A DNA stretch of 64,000 bases from Phaeodactylum tricornutum CCAP 1055/1 (taxonomy: Eukaryota > Bacillariophyta > Bacillariophyceae > Surirellales > Neidiaceae): assembly GCF_000150955.2 (NCBI RefSeq), contig NC_011699.1, forward strand, positions 124,001-188,000, in the 5' to 3' direction. Below the pieces are notes generated by a model, which worked only from the letters and a program-made list of their open reading frames with translations, was not told where the DNA came from and did no database searches. Positions 1-11,300 of this stretch are shown here, one piece after another (position 1 is the stretch's first letter; the number at the start of each line of letters is the position of its first letter). The position numbers and the translations under genes are program-made.

Positions 1-1
1 G

Positions 2-3000
2 GAGCAGTGTGCAGCTAGACGTGGCTTTGGAGTCAGAAAGGCCTACAGTGTTCTAGTTCGCATAAAGAGACAAGAGCCGTACTCCAGCAATGGTCGAATT
101 ACTGGCATGATGGAGTTGCCCGACTTCGGTGCTGCGATCGAGGTCGTCCTTAGCCGTTCTCCAAATGGCTCGATTATTTTAGAGGAACAAAGTCTAGTCT
201 ACGGTTCCAACGACTCGGGATGGGAGGCTCGTTTCGGTCAAGCTTCATATCTCCCAGGTACAACATTTGAGCTTGCAGTCGATACATCAAAGGGGGCATC
301 CGAATCCCTTACCTCTTTTTATGAGCGGCGGGTAGGAAAGACCGAGTTTGTCGTTTCAAATTTACGAAATCCCGGAAACGGAAACTCTGTCTCGGCGACG
401 AGTGAGCTCCGGCTTATAATAGGAAGACGAAACTCAACATGTAGCCCTCGAGTCTTCCCTCCTCCTCCTCCTCTGACATTTGATCGAGATTTTCATGCCT
501 CCAATTTAGCTGTAAGTAGCGATGGAAGTACAGTGACTTGCAGTACCTCTGACGGAAGAGGGACGGCTTTTGCTTCAATTGGATTTGCCAAAGGTGTACA
601 CTACTGGGAGGTAAAACTCGAGCAGGCAGATATTGGGAGTGTCTTTATCGGTTGCGCAGAAAAGCCCCCATCCGATGGACCCCCACGGCTATCGAAATGG
701 CATGGCTGGGGGTTTGTCAATTTTCGGGCAACATACTCGAACGGTTCCGAACGAGTGTATGGCGTTCATGCACATTCGGGCGATACAATAGGTGTTTTAC
801 TTGACTGTGATGCTGGTAGGATGTCTTTCTTCTACGATGGTTTAAAATACGGCGAGCACATTCTCAGTGACTTGGGATGTGCGTTTGAAAATCTTTCACC
901 GTTTGGGTTTAGCGTCGAGGGCTGTGGAACCGGTGGAGGTGGACAATCCGCCTCTAATGGCTTCGCTCGTGTTCCTGCCCAAGGCTTTGAAAAACCAAGG
1001 ACGTTGTGGCCCGTAATTGGTCTTCGCAATCAGGGTGATCGTGTTACATTCTTGCCGAAGTGGTCGACTTGGTACGGCGTTGACGGAGTGACTGTGCTAC
1101 GAAATGTTTTGGCTGTGGAAGAGTTTCTGTCAAGATATACGAGCAATTGTCTTCCAGACTGGTTCATTGAGGAGGCGATGTGTGAGTATACTGAGTGGAA
1201 GGAAGGTTACCGGGCTCAAGTTTCTACTCGAGGAAGCGGGTATGGGAAAGTCGAGATGGACACTTCACCCACCGGGTGTGCAGCGGCATGTGCAGCACTT
1301 GGGATGAAATTTGTGCTTCTTCCTGGAGATCGCTTTCGTCTCCGTCGTAGTTCCGGACGGCTTTTAGAGCTGGCAGAGGAAGCGATTATTGTTGGACAAA
1401 ACCAGCTCCGTCTGTTCTACAAGATTGTCTCCCAGAAAAACGAAGGACAATCACTTGCCGAGGGCGCGGCTTTACCCCATTGGCTTCACGAATGCGACGT
1501 CGTGGATGATATTGACTATGTGACGCCTGGAAAGGGGAGAGGGATCGTTCTCCCTACTCTCAATCGCTTCAAGTGCCCATCACCAAATGGACTTCGCATC
1601 GTCTTCGAGAATGGAGCTGTTCTCCGATCAGATTTGGAAATCAATGATTCTTCACGAAATCTTGGTACTATCCCACAAAATACTATTATTCCGAGGAGAA
1701 ATGTCTTGGAATGTCGAGTGAACTCGTGTGGAGTTGTCCGTTACCGCGTTAAGTACGAGGATGTAGAAGGGTACATCTCTGCAACTATTCGGGGAGGAAA
1801 CGAGGAGCCGATTTTGCATCCGGTTGAGTCTGGTACAGCGACGGACAAATTCGAAGATTTCGACGACTTTAGAGCGGACTCGGTGACAAGTTTTGACACT
1901 CCCTATGAATGTGCCATTTCCTGGTACAACAGCTGGAAATCAGGCGACGATCACAAATTGGAAGAGAGGGTCTCGTTAGAGGTGAACGGTATCGAGGAAT
2001 TTATGGAAATGGTATCGAATAGTCGGATCGACGGTCTTTCCCAGCTAGCGTCGGACTCACTCTTGGTACGCTGCGTTAACCACATTTGTAACTTTAGCCA
2101 AGAGGGCGATGCGACTGAAGTTCCCTTTCGAGATGTTGCATCCGCTCTTTCTTTCGCATGGGGCACTATAAATCCGAACCACTCATTCCCTAACTTTGAA
2201 GGAGCAAACGTGGAAGCAAAGCAAGCCACGGCCTCTATATTGAGTCAAATCAATGACAAGAACAAAGTCCCCCCTCTCAAATCTGTTCTTGCGAGGGTAG
2301 CCCTACTAAAAACCTTCAATCGGCGTGTTCAATATGCGTTGCCATGGCTTCCGATGCGTCCATGCCAAGAAGGTTCTGCCATTCTTGGAGGAATGTGTGG
2401 GTACGGTGCCACCACTGACAGGGCAGGTCGGGTTCAGTTACTTGAAACGCAAGCAGCGATGACCTGGGTCCAAGTACCAAGCATTGCCACTCATCTACGC
2501 TCTCTCCGTGGCCTGATTTTTTCCAGTGTCAAACGAGGCTTTCTAGAGAGTGTGACGGAGGCAACCGCTACACCAACTCCATTGAGTCACGATGAATACG
2601 AACTTCCGAGAGAGATTCGAACAGTCCGCATAAACCGATTGAAAGCAGCTCGAGCAATGGACCTTGATGGAGCTGTCATTAAGCGCAAGCACTCCGTTTT
2701 TGCACAGTTGCAGAACGAAACTAAGAGTTGGGGCGGTGCGGGGCTACGACGTTCGTACGTAGCGAAAGGCCATGGCGGCCAGAAACGAGCTTTTAAAGTC
2801 AAATTTATTGGAGAAGGCGTAAATGATTATTCTGGCCCATATCGTGAAGTATACACTGATGCTTTCAACGAGCTGTTGAAGGTTGATCCACTGAACCGCG
2901 GTACTCTGGGGGTATTGGACCCAACACCAAACAATGCTGAGGCGATCGGCGAGAATAGAGAACTGCTCATGTTCTCATTGAATGGACAGGATGTCAACAG

Positions 3001-3820
3001 CATCAAATCGGCAGTTTTTGATACTGACATTAGTGAAAAAGAACAACGACTTCGGAGTAGTTTTCTGAGCGTCTTGGCGTCGCGGAATGAGACCACACGT
3101 GAAGTGGAAGAGTCTCTTATGTTTTTGGGTCGTTTAACCGGTACTGCATATCGCCATAACATTGCAGTGGACTTACCCTTGCCCATGGAGACGGTTTGGA
3201 AAGCTATCGTGGAAGAATTGAGTTCCGAAACCAATCGACTGAACGAAATCGACTATTTGGCTGCGCGTCAACTACAAGACAGCACAGATCCCTCTGTGCT
3301 ACTGTGGTGGCAGCAGCGCATGCTGAACTCATTCGTGGAAGGACTTGCCAACGTAATTCCGTACGAGATTTTGCCTATTTTTTCCGGTGAAGAATTGCGG
3401 GATGTGCTTTGTGGGAACCCCGAGGTTGAGGTCGACTTGCTGCGTCGTGTTGTTGAATACGAGGGCTATGAAGCCAGCGATCCGGTGGTCGGATACTTTT
3501 GGGAGACTCTTCGATCAATGACGGATAGGGAACGCAAGACCTTTCTACAATTTGTGTGGGCTCGGAGTCGCTTGCCGATGCGGGAGTCTGACTTTGAAGC
3601 TCCCTTCAAGCTACAGAAGGATCTGGTCAACGTCGGTGAGAAAGCGGACCTTGCTTTGCCTAGCGCATCTACTTGCTTCTTTTCGCTGACGTTGCCCGAA
3701 TACAGCAATGCAGCCTTGCTGAGGGACAAGCTCTTGTACGCAATCAACAACGTGACAACGATGGAAACCGACTTTCAGACGAACAGCGCAGAAATCGCGG
3801 AAGGGTACCGTGCGTTATAG
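2..3820 (+). CDS. SPRY-HECT E3 ubiquitin ligase, 5' partial
   Basis: The frame is open from base 2 with no stop before the first ATG at 107, so the gene almost certainly begins upstream of the window. From that ATG the product has 1237 residues. A SPRY/B30.2-like domain lies at about residues 125-270 (motifs HYWEVKLE, GVLLDCDAGRMSFFYDG). A HECT domain fills about the last 330 residues, opening with FKVKFIGEGVNDYSGPYREV. The catalytic Cys is at about residue 1190 in STCFFSLTLPEYS, 47 residues from the C-terminus, as usual for HECT ligases. HECT enzymes take ubiquitin from E2 onto this Cys and then transfer it to substrate. The SPRY-plus-HECT layout recalls large animal ligases such as HECTD4, but orthology is only inferred. 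A degraded copy of residues about 305-450 lies near 56 kb. Confidence 0.9.
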   Translation, partial: EQCAARRGFGVRKAYSVLVRIKRQEPYSSNGRITGMMELPDFGAAIEVVLSRSPNGSIILEEQSLVYGSNDSGWEARFGQASYLPGTTFELAVDTSKGASESLTSFYERRVGKTEFVVSNLRNPGNGNSVSATSELRLIIGRRNSTCSPRVFPPPPPLTFDRDFHASNLAVSSDGSTVTCSTSDGRGTAFASIGFAKGVHYWEVKLEQADIGSVFIGCAEKPPSDGPPRLSKWHGWGFVNFRATYSNGSERVYGVHAHSGDTIGVLLDCDAGRMSFFYDGLKYGEHILSDLGCAFENLSPFGFSVEGCGTGGGGQSASNGFARVPAQGFEKPRTLWPVIGLRNQGDRVTFLPKWSTWYGVDGVTVLRNVLAVEEFLSRYTSNCLPDWFIEEAMCEYTEWKEGYRAQVSTRGSGYGKVEMDTSPTGCAAACAALGMKFVLLPGDRFRLRRSSGRLLELAEEAIIVGQNQLRLFYKIVSQKNEGQSLAEGAALPHWLHECDVVDDIDYVTPGKGRGIVLPTLNRFKCPSPNGLRIVFENGAVLRSDLEINDSSRNLGTIPQNTIIPRRNVLECRVNSCGVVRYRVKYEDVEGYISATIRGGNEEPILHPVESGTATDKFEDFDDFRADSVTSFDTPYECAISWYNSWKSGDDHKLEERVSLEVNGIEEFMEMVSNSRIDGLSQLASDSLLVRCVNHICNFSQEGDATEVPFRDVASALSFAWGTINPNHSFPNFEGANVEAKQATASILSQINDKNKVPPLKSVLARVALLKTFNRRVQYALPWLPMRPCQEGSAILGGMCGYGATTDRAGRVQLLETQAAMTWVQVPSIATHLRSLRGLIFSSVKRGFLESVTEATATPTPLSHDEYELPREIRTVRINRLKAARAMDLDGAVIKRKHSVFAQLQNETKSWGGAGLRRSYVAKGHGGQKRAFKVKFIGEGVNDYSGPYREVYTDAFNELLKVDPLNRGTLGVLDPTPNNAEAIGENRELLMFSLNGQDVNSIKSAVFDTDISEKEQRLRSSFLSVLASRNETTREVEESLMFLGRLTGTAYRHNIAVDLPLPMETVWKAIVEELSSETNRLNEIDYLAARQLQDSTDPSVLLWWQQRMLNSFVEGLANVIPYEILPIFSGEELRDVLCGNPEVEVDLLRRVVEYEGYEASDPVVGYFWETLRSMTDRERKTFLQFVWARSRLPMRESDFEAPFKLQKDLVNVGEKADLALPSASTCFFSLTLPEYSNAALLRDKLLYAINNVTTMETDFQTNSAEIAEGYRAL

Positions 3821-4059
3821 AGCTTGTACATGTACAGGTGCCGAGAGAATGTATATAACAATAGATTAAAAAAGTCTTTCAGTAGAATTAAGCGATTGCA
3901 ATCGTGTACGGCATTTATCTAGAGGATGTAGCGTTTACGCAGTAAGCAGAAATATGGCGCAGAAAAAGGAAACGACGAGAGTGGGAGGGGTCCGTGACTA
4001 TTCTCACCGAGGACAGCCTCCGAAACAAGCAGCCAGTGACTAGTACAAATCACAGTCAG

Positions 4060-4509
4060 TCAGTAGCCGATCAGTTTCTTGCCAATTCCGGAAGAGAAAT
4101 CTAGTCCCGGCAGAGTAACAGAAGGGGGTTTGTCTTGTCCCTTGACAACGGTCCCACTACCCGGAAATCCTCCACCGAGGAGCCCCACTTCACCTCCGGC
4201 ACTAGACACGGAGCCAGACAAACCGTCCCGTCGATCCGGTTGGGCACAATAGTCTCGACACGAGTCTTTGCAATATCCGAGATCTTTGGGAGCAATGGCT
4301 TTGCAGTTTTGGAAGCAGTCGGCGTAACAATCGGCGGCAGCGTGCGCCGGGTTGGACCCGCCGGCGACCGCGACTCCCGCCATCGTCCAGGAGTGCAGGA
4401 GCGTCCGCCGCGTGCACGTGGGCGCCGACCATGCTTGCGTACTACTGTGTATCTGCAAGAGTACGAGAGGCCACAGTAAGGCGTACCAGATTGGAACGGT
4501 CCGACGCAT
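4060..4509 (-). CDS. Cys-rich thylakoid-lumen protein with Tat-type signal
   Basis: A 149-residue protein. I chose the ATG at 4509 because it opens directly onto a signal peptide; upstream in-frame codons add a basic, non-signal leader. Residues 1-26 form an ER signal peptide. They are followed by QAWSAP, a variant (Trp for Phe) of the diatom plastid-import motif. A twin-arginine at 34-35 precedes a second hydrophobic stretch that ends in an AHAAA cleavage site near residue 58. This is a tripartite address for the thylakoid lumen by the Tat route. The mature part starts with six cysteines as two C-x3-C-x3-C clusters (61, 65, 69 and 80, 84, 88), then a Gly-rich tail. I do not recognise the family. 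The clusters could form disulfides or bind metal. The gene is convergent with the HECT gene. Confidence 0.75.
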   Translation of the reverse strand: MRRTVPIWYALLWPLVLLQIHSSTQAWSAPTCTRRTLLHSWTMAGVAVAGGSNPAHAAADCYADCFQNCKAIAPKDLGYCKDSCRDYCAQPDRRDGLSGSVSSAGGEVGLLGGGFPGSGTVVKGQDKPPSVTLPGLDFSSGIGKKLIGY

Positions 4510-5510
4510 GATGGTTCTATGGGAGCCACACGGCTGGGATATGCGGTACCGTACGGACGGTGAGCGCCATGGTCGCGTGTCGGGAGAGACCCGACGAGAG
4601 GAACGCACGGACTGTGTGTAAACACGTACACGGTAGATATGTTTGGGTAATCCATATGTCCGACACGACATTGTTCAGACAGACGAACGATTCACTAATG
4701 TGTCGTTCGGTATCCATTCGATTCTTATGGACCGCTGCGGTCGGTGTCACGACAAAAGAGGCCTTTTCTTGGAAGGCCGACAAGGCTATTCGGCTGATTA
4801 GGGTGCGGAGATTGTGACGCTCCGTTGTCCCCTACCTAGCGAATAGTAGTACGCGAACGCTCCCTATGCTTCGCGTTCCCTGTCCTTTCAACTACCCGAA
4901 TCAAAACAACCCTGGCTGGTTGACAGGAATGTTTGTATGTAACCACATACTCAAACAGACACACAAAAAGAGGTTCCTACCGCCCATTGTACGAATTACG
5001 TAGTTATGTATACAATTGTCAGTCACCATGAATCTAACTGTAAGTTTACATTGCGCAAGGCAAACGTGTAGCTTTGGACGTGTGAAATGGAATCCTGAGA
5101 TAGATAGATAGCTACCTGCAACGTCGGGGAAGACAGGTTTGGTTTGTGGCCTTTCGTCGAGTCGTTTCTACAGAAATATGTGGAAAACGAGTGCCATGTG
5201 TATCGGGAAAGAGCCCCTTTCATAGGCCTTTTGGACCCTTCTCCAAAGCCTCGACTGTGAGGGAATTGTGTTCGTCCGTCGTGTATCTCGTCGCTCTCTC
5301 TCTCTCTTGTATGTACATTGGATGGGACGGAATCAAAAAGGATACCCCCGACCTGCCCGAGTTGTCCGTCTCGATCCTTGTCTTTGTTGCGCTCTCTCTT
5401 TCTCACCCGGACACGGATTCATCTATCTCTCTATTCATCCCTCCGTTTCGTTTCTGTTTCTTTTTCGATTGCTAAAACAGACTAATCCTTCAGGGACTGC
5501 ATACGACGCC
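4510..5510. other. Divergent intergenic region, about 1.0 kb
   Basis: This region separates two divergent genes and should hold both promoters. It includes a short GATA-type microsatellite near 5098-5112 and a CT-rich stretch at about 5280-5480 just before the next start codon. The reading frame of the downstream gene is open back to 5268 but has no ATG there. No RNA gene or conserved coding signal was seen. Confidence 0.5.
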
Positions 5511-7196
5511 ATGACCGCCGCCAGACCCGAGCCTCACTCGCAACACAATCCCCGCACCGGTCGCAAAGGCGACCCGCGGATGCACCGAGCTGTCGCAGCT
5601 CGATTGAACGATCCTAACCTCAGTCTTTTTGACGCCTTGACAGCCGGAGGCTTTACCTACCCGACGGACGAGGACGCCAACTACATGGACAGTGAACAAG
5701 TCACGCTGGGACAACGCAAGAATCAACTCTCCCGAAGACTCCGACTGGCACGCAAGCAGACGACGCGTCACTCACCCCACCACGAGAACGACGAGAACTC
5801 CTCACACAGCTCGACGTCGCACGGAGGCAAACGCTCCCGACCCTCCGACGAAAATGGACACCACGGGGTCTCTGTACGGAAAAGGAATGTAGATCCCAAC
5901 GACCCAGCCTCGCTACAGAATGATCAGCAGCAAATAATGCTGGAGGAATTGAGTGTGGCGACGGCCGAAGCGGAAGAAGACCGTCCGCGTCTCATGGCGA
6001 AATTCCATCCCCAGTATCATCCCATACTCGTGCCGAGGATTGGAAATCATCACCATCCGATGTGCTCGTCGGCGTCGAATACGAATAACCCCTCTACGTC
6101 GTCACGGCACAATCCTTCCGCGACCAACACGCATTTGGGAAACAGCGACATGCCTTTCGCCACCAGCAACAATCGATCCACGTACGAGATTCACTACCCT
6201 CCCGAACGCAATAACGATCCCACGGCACCATCGGGCGTCGCCATTGCGAGTCTCAACTCCACCGCCCTCAGCCTCGGTATCACACTCGAGCAACTCGCAA
6301 TGACGCTGAATAGTACCAGTACGCTGGCTAAAATCATCAATGGGGACAACAACACCGCTCGGCAGAAAGATCTAGCCCTGCATTTGTACCAGAACAAAAA
6401 CAAGGTGTTGTACGAAAAGTCCATGGTCTTGGCGGGGTACCCAATGTCGGACGCCCGGGAAGGCTCGGCCAAGCACCTCGAGTTCGCCTTTGACGCCTGG
6501 AAAATTGAAGGCCAGCGTCTGCAAGCGCTCGCGGCGGATCGACAAGCTGAAGATCCGCCAATGGAAGCCAAAACGGGATCACCGCAGCCCCATTCTGTCG
6601 CTGGCATATCCCGTTTGAGTCAATCGAGCCGAACCGAATTTAAAAACCACAGCAACATAGACCCCGGTCGTACGGCGCACAAGAATTCGTCGACGAATGG
6701 TCACCAACATCGTCACGCGAACGAATCGGAATGCGGACTCGATGGTAGGCACATGCATCGTCTGGAAGGCAAGTGCGGTCACAAGGCCATCCTGCATAAA
6801 ATGCCGGACGGGAGTGCTCACATTGACTTTGTTGTCGGTGACAAGGTTGAATGCTACCATAGCGTGCAGCCGGCACGGAGTGGCAACGGCGGGAATCGCC
6901 TTAGTGACATGTGGCCGTCCAAATATTTGTGTGAAGATTTAAATTGTCCAAAGCACTGTAACAATCAAGCTTTACAGCACCAACAGCACGGAAATGATTG
7001 TCAAACTCTTACCGCATCCAAGATTTTGGATTTAGAATCCATCGATTTAGATGGGAAGGAATGGAGCACCGATTTTACGAACGACGACACCAACAGCTTA
7101 AGGGCATTGCTCAACCTCGGCGATTCGGATATAGGTCGATCGCGGACTACATCCGTGGACGACGGCCCTACTACGAACGAGCTTTTGGAAATTTAA
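5511..7196 (+). CDS. Stramenopile-type protein with Cys/His module, function unknown
   Basis: A 561-residue product from the ATG at 5511, the first in-frame ATG after a CT-rich leader. Near the N-terminus (about residues 40-85) is a compact basic segment ending in GQRKNQLSRRLRLARKQ. The middle is Ser/Thr/His/Asn-rich and probably disordered. A C-terminal part (about residues 400-500) has a His/Cys cluster (GRHMHRLEGKCGHKAILHK, AHIDFVVGDKVECYH, CEDLNCPKHC) that resembles a small zinc-binding module. From memory, the basic segment resembles a group of diatom proteins, but I cannot name a domain. The basic patch and Cys/His cluster would suit a nuclear nucleic-acid-binding protein; this is inference only. 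Confidence 0.7.
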   Translation: MTAARPEPHSQHNPRTGRKGDPRMHRAVAARLNDPNLSLFDALTAGGFTYPTDEDANYMDSEQVTLGQRKNQLSRRLRLARKQTTRHSPHHENDENSSHSSTSHGGKRSRPSDENGHHGVSVRKRNVDPNDPASLQNDQQQIMLEELSVATAEAEEDRPRLMAKFHPQYHPILVPRIGNHHHPMCSSASNTNNPSTSSRHNPSATNTHLGNSDMPFATSNNRSTYEIHYPPERNNDPTAPSGVAIASLNSTALSLGITLEQLAMTLNSTSTLAKIINGDNNTARQKDLALHLYQNKNKVLYEKSMVLAGYPMSDAREGSAKHLEFAFDAWKIEGQRLQALAADRQAEDPPMEAKTGSPQPHSVAGISRLSQSSRTEFKNHSNIDPGRTAHKNSSTNGHQHRHANESECGLDGRHMHRLEGKCGHKAILHKMPDGSAHIDFVVGDKVECYHSVQPARSGNGGNRLSDMWPSKYLCEDLNCPKHCNNQALQHQQHGNDCQTLTASKILDLESIDLDGKEWSTDFTNDDTNSLRALLNLGDSDIGRSRTTSVDDGPTTNELLEI

Positions 7197-7397
7197 ATGA
7201 TAAGAATCAATGCAATGTATTTCTCAACATCTACTGTCTGACGCATTCGATGACGTTATCGCTACTACTGCTTCTGGAGATCGTTATTTCTTTTTCCCTT
7301 GTCAAAACTCGCAAGTTGTCCGATCGAAAAAGACAATGTCAATCAGTCGAAGCGCTCGACCTGGACAGCTAAAATAGCACCGGTCGAAATGGCTTGA

Positions 7398-8063
7398 TTA
7401 GAATGCCTCTCCTTCCGCCAGATCCTCTACTTTGGTTTCCGGCACGATCGCATCCACGGAAGGACCTTTGCCACTGGCCCCGTTTTCTTTCAGCAAAGAT
7501 TCTGCTGTTGTAAACCATTCCCCCTTTGGATCCAGCTTTGAAGTCTCTTCTTCCAAAAAGTCTCGCAATTCGTGCACGGCTTGGGCTAGTCGCGCTTCCG
7601 AGTCGGGCACCATCATGTAGGATTCGTCCAGGACCTCGGCAAATTTTTTGACGTCGTACGGATCGCGGTTGTCATCTTTCATTTGTTGCAGCTTGACTTC
7701 GTTCTCTTGAACTTCTTTTTGGTAATAGTTTACTTCTTTCAGTAGTCTAAGAAAAGGTACGAGAGAATTTGCGTGAGAAAGGGGAGTGAGCACAAACATA
7801 GTTTGGTTGGTGTAATTTTTACCGACAGCTCGCCTATGTCGTTTGACGTATTTTGGGCGAAGGCCAGACGGAATTTTGACCAGAATGGCAACTCGGCGCA
7901 GCACGAATTGCTCGCGTATTACACCGGTCTGTTTCTCCAAATCTCTCTGGGCTACGAAATCGCTCCATTTTTGTACCTCGGTCCTACGAACATACCGTTG
8001 GCATGTCTTTGTCTTGATCATCAGCTGTCGCTCCGGATCGGGTGCCGGAACTGGTCGCGGCAT
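7398..8063 (-). CDS. TBCA: Tubulin-specific chaperone A (tubulin cofactor A)
   Basis: Two exons: 8063-7996 and 7746-7398, joined across a 249-base intron that starts GTATGT and ends CTTAG. The spliced product has 138 residues. It begins with MPRPVPAP and contains LMIKTKTCQR, then LLKEVNYYQKEVQENE, and then an FAEVLDESYMMVPDSEARL segment. These are the hallmark helices of cofactor A, which captures folding beta-tubulin released from the CCT chaperonin. The intron length is a multiple of three and has no stop, so an unspliced reading gives a 222-residue protein from the same ATG. The inserted 83 residues are absent from the family and break its first helix. The family is usually about 110 residues; the extra acidic C-terminal tail here is non-conserved. 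The gene is divergent from the WW-domain gene, with about 300 bases between starts. Confidence 0.9.
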   Translation of the reverse strand: MPRPVPAPDPERQLMIKTKTCQRYVRRTEVQKWSDFVAQRDLEKQTGVIREQFVLRRVAILVKIPSGLRPKYVKRHRRAVGKNYTNQTMFVLTPLSHANSLVPFLRLLKEVNYYQKEVQENEVKLQQMKDDNRDPYDVKKFAEVLDESYMMVPDSEARLAQAVHELRDFLEEETSKLDPKGEWFTTAESLLKENGASGKGPSVDAIVPETKVEDLAEGEAF

Positions 8064-8364
8064 GGCGGCAAACTTAGATATTGTGAAGGCAAACGGGGAG
8101 GACGAAAACCGCGTCTTTTCGTGTAGAAACAATACTACGTTCTACGACGCTGTATTTATTCCCTCTGCCGCAATGCTGGAGTTTCGGCGCCACATTAAAA
8201 CTCCGGGTCTCTATGAAAGCTCCTTTCGAGGAGCCCTTTTTTTGACTTTGGGTACGATATCAAACATGGCATTTTGTGATCCTTGACGAAATTTTGGATC
8301 AATTGCGAGACGTGTGTCTTCCAAAATTTGTCGTATACCCCAAAGCAACACTCGCGTTGAAAGA

Positions 8365-11300
8365 ATGACCAAGAAACGGAAAGCTTTCTCGCCTCTGCAT
8401 GCGAATACGCTGGGATCCTCCCCTTCGCAACGGAGCTCCTCGACATCCTCATCGTTGCCGCGTTTGGACAAGGACGACGACTTTCTGTCGCGTCCACCGA
8501 AGAAGCCACAGCCTGTGCGGAGTAGTGATACCAAGACGCCGCGCATCAGCAATTGTACGAACCCCCAGGGATTGGTACGTACCACAACCGCGGTCCCGGC
8601 TCCGTCCACGGCATCGTTGGGAGCCACATCCCGTACCAGCCGTCCCTCCAAGGCGCGTTCCAAAGTACCCCGCCAGACAAAGAGAACCTTGAAGAAACCT
8701 CCACCACCAAGGATTCAGCAGTCAAACCAGCCTGCGGACCAAAGTCGAGCAGATGTGCCCAAACGTGAAGCACAGGGACCGGGAGTGATCATTCCTTCGA
8801 ATCCGCAAACGTCCAAAGATGACACACAACGACAATCGCGCCGGTCCACCTCCACCCTGGAAACAATATTGGAAGAAGACTCCTTGTCTTCCAACGGATC
8901 TTACGGTCCTCATGGCATATCCACTATTAAAGCAGCTATCCAAGCGTGTTTACCGAATCCCTCTTTACCAACAGCAAATCCAAGTCGCCCAATACCCATC
9001 GCATCTTCGCACCACGTCATGGATCCACAGCATTGCCAAACAAAATCGCCTCACTTTCAAAAACTGAACGCATCATCGTCGGCTCGCAACTGCTCGGATG
9101 ACGACATGCAGCTTTCCTCGGACGATGAGACTCTGTCACTGTCGTCTCCCGAAACAAGCATACCAAATGTTCCCGACAGGGCTATCCCCTACCAAAAGGG
9201 GACTTCCCACGCTCTTCATTCTTTTGCTCGGGGCTCAATAGATCACACAACGAGCCGTCTGAGAGACGGTAGAGGTCTTCCAAATGCCACCTTCCAGTCC
9301 AATGTCGGCAAGTCGGTGACCAATGGTTCCTCAAACTTTGATGTTGCCACTAAAAATGGGGAGCAACACATTACGAAAGCATTGAAGGCTCAGGTGACGG
9401 ACAAGGCAATGCAGCGCTTTTTGGACACCCCGGTCGACAATCCGGACGTTGTCAAGGCCATGCTGGCTAATAGCGACCCATCGCAAGGGCTCATGGGACT
9501 CTCGCTACAAGTTCAAGCTGGAGATGATAAATCTTTGGCTCAAAGCGAATTGACCGATCAGACTGACTTGGACTCTTTCACGAACACTCGGCACGACATT
9601 CATGAAGGCTTCGAATCAGCTGACGGCTGGATGGAGCCGCGGACTTGGACTCGTTTGGCTGCCCGAAACGCGTTACGAGATCAAACTGGGAAGCTATGCG
9701 CCGTGCCCGGACGAGCCTTGTTTTCTCCATCTTCCGAGCCGATTAATGCTGCATGCAACTCGACGCCGCACGAGTCTTCGGTACAATCGGCAAAGCTTTG
9801 GACAGCCAAGGAGGCGAACGATTTTAATCCAGCCCCAATATTTGTTTTACGTGATGGAAAGCGGTACCGCCACCCACCCTTGCCACCGGGATGGATGATT
9901 GGAGTCTCACAGACCAAGAACCGGCCCTACTATTACCACACGGATTTTGGAACATCCTTCTCTTGTCCTGTCCACCTACCTGATGACGATGGACAGGTTT
10001 ATGGCGATACTCCTTCACCCGTTCCGTCTGCATGTGCAAAGAGTTGCGCAAGCCTGTATAGTTCTACAGTAGGTCATGACGAAGCTTCAAGAGGAAGGGC
10101 GTCGACCATATCATCAAACACTGTCTCTTTGCAAGCATCCAGAAAAAGCAAATTCGCATTAAGTCCTGTATCAAAAAGGGATGGGCTTACTGTAGTCAGC
10201 TGTAGATTGCAAAGTTCCCCTTCCTTCGAAACACCGAAAAAGACAAACGACGCAGTGGAAACCATTGAATTGGGAGTGTGCGTGCATAACATCACAAAAG
10301 AGCATTCCCATATGACCCCAGCAGTCCATGAAAGTGAATACGTGTCCGGAAATCCGCTCACTTCTTCTCTTCGAAACAGCAAGGGGCACGAGGCCCATCT
10401 AGAAGAGCATACGGAACAATTGAAACTAGCCCAGAATCTTATCAGGACGTCCACAAATAAAATGTTTAGTCCACTGTCATTGGCAATGAGGAAGAAGTCC
10501 TGGCCTCGGGGTCAGGGATGTGTGGCCAATGCTCGTATGCCGGACAACGAATTTGACGCTTCCAGCAGCGAGGATTCTCGCGTGCGTTCAGAAAAAGTTT
10601 TGTGTTCGACAACGCACAACCCGACTTCCCATCTTTACTCTCTATCATCCCCTCACGGCACTCACACCATTGATCGACGCGACTCCTTGAGGACAACCGA
10701 AAATCTGTCGAATTATGCCACCTCTGGAGCAAAGTTTCCCGAAACCTACTTGCCTAAAGAAGGCGTTGACAGATTCTTCGTCAACCGGATCTCTGAGGCC
10801 CCTGACAAGACGGTAGACATGAGCAGTTCTGTTCCCTCAAAATCTTCGTTTACCCTACATTCATCTCGTTTAAGCAGCCCGAGTAACGTTGAAGGTGACT
10901 CAAGGCAAGGATTGGCTTATGAGAGGGGGAAGGATAGTGACGAGATTCCAGGTGTGGCCAACGATGACTTCCCAGATGTCGAGTACGACGAAAGTCCGAT
11001 CGGACTACCCACCATCGGTGACAGAGATATGACAATCGGCCTCCGACAGAAGCTAGACTTCACGTCCACCGACCAAGAATTGGAGGAGATCTTACCTATT
11101 GAAATGTCTGCAAGCAGGCGATCGTCAAGACTCCAACCTTTTGTTCTGACATCCACCGGATCCAAAGACGACGAAATATCCGCGTTGGGAGTAGACGATC
11201 TCTCCCAACAAAGCAGAGTAGAAGATTTTATTCAAGAGAGGGGTGAGATACGGAGCCATAGGTCTTTAGGAGGATCTGCGTCGACGTTTGGTACAAATTT

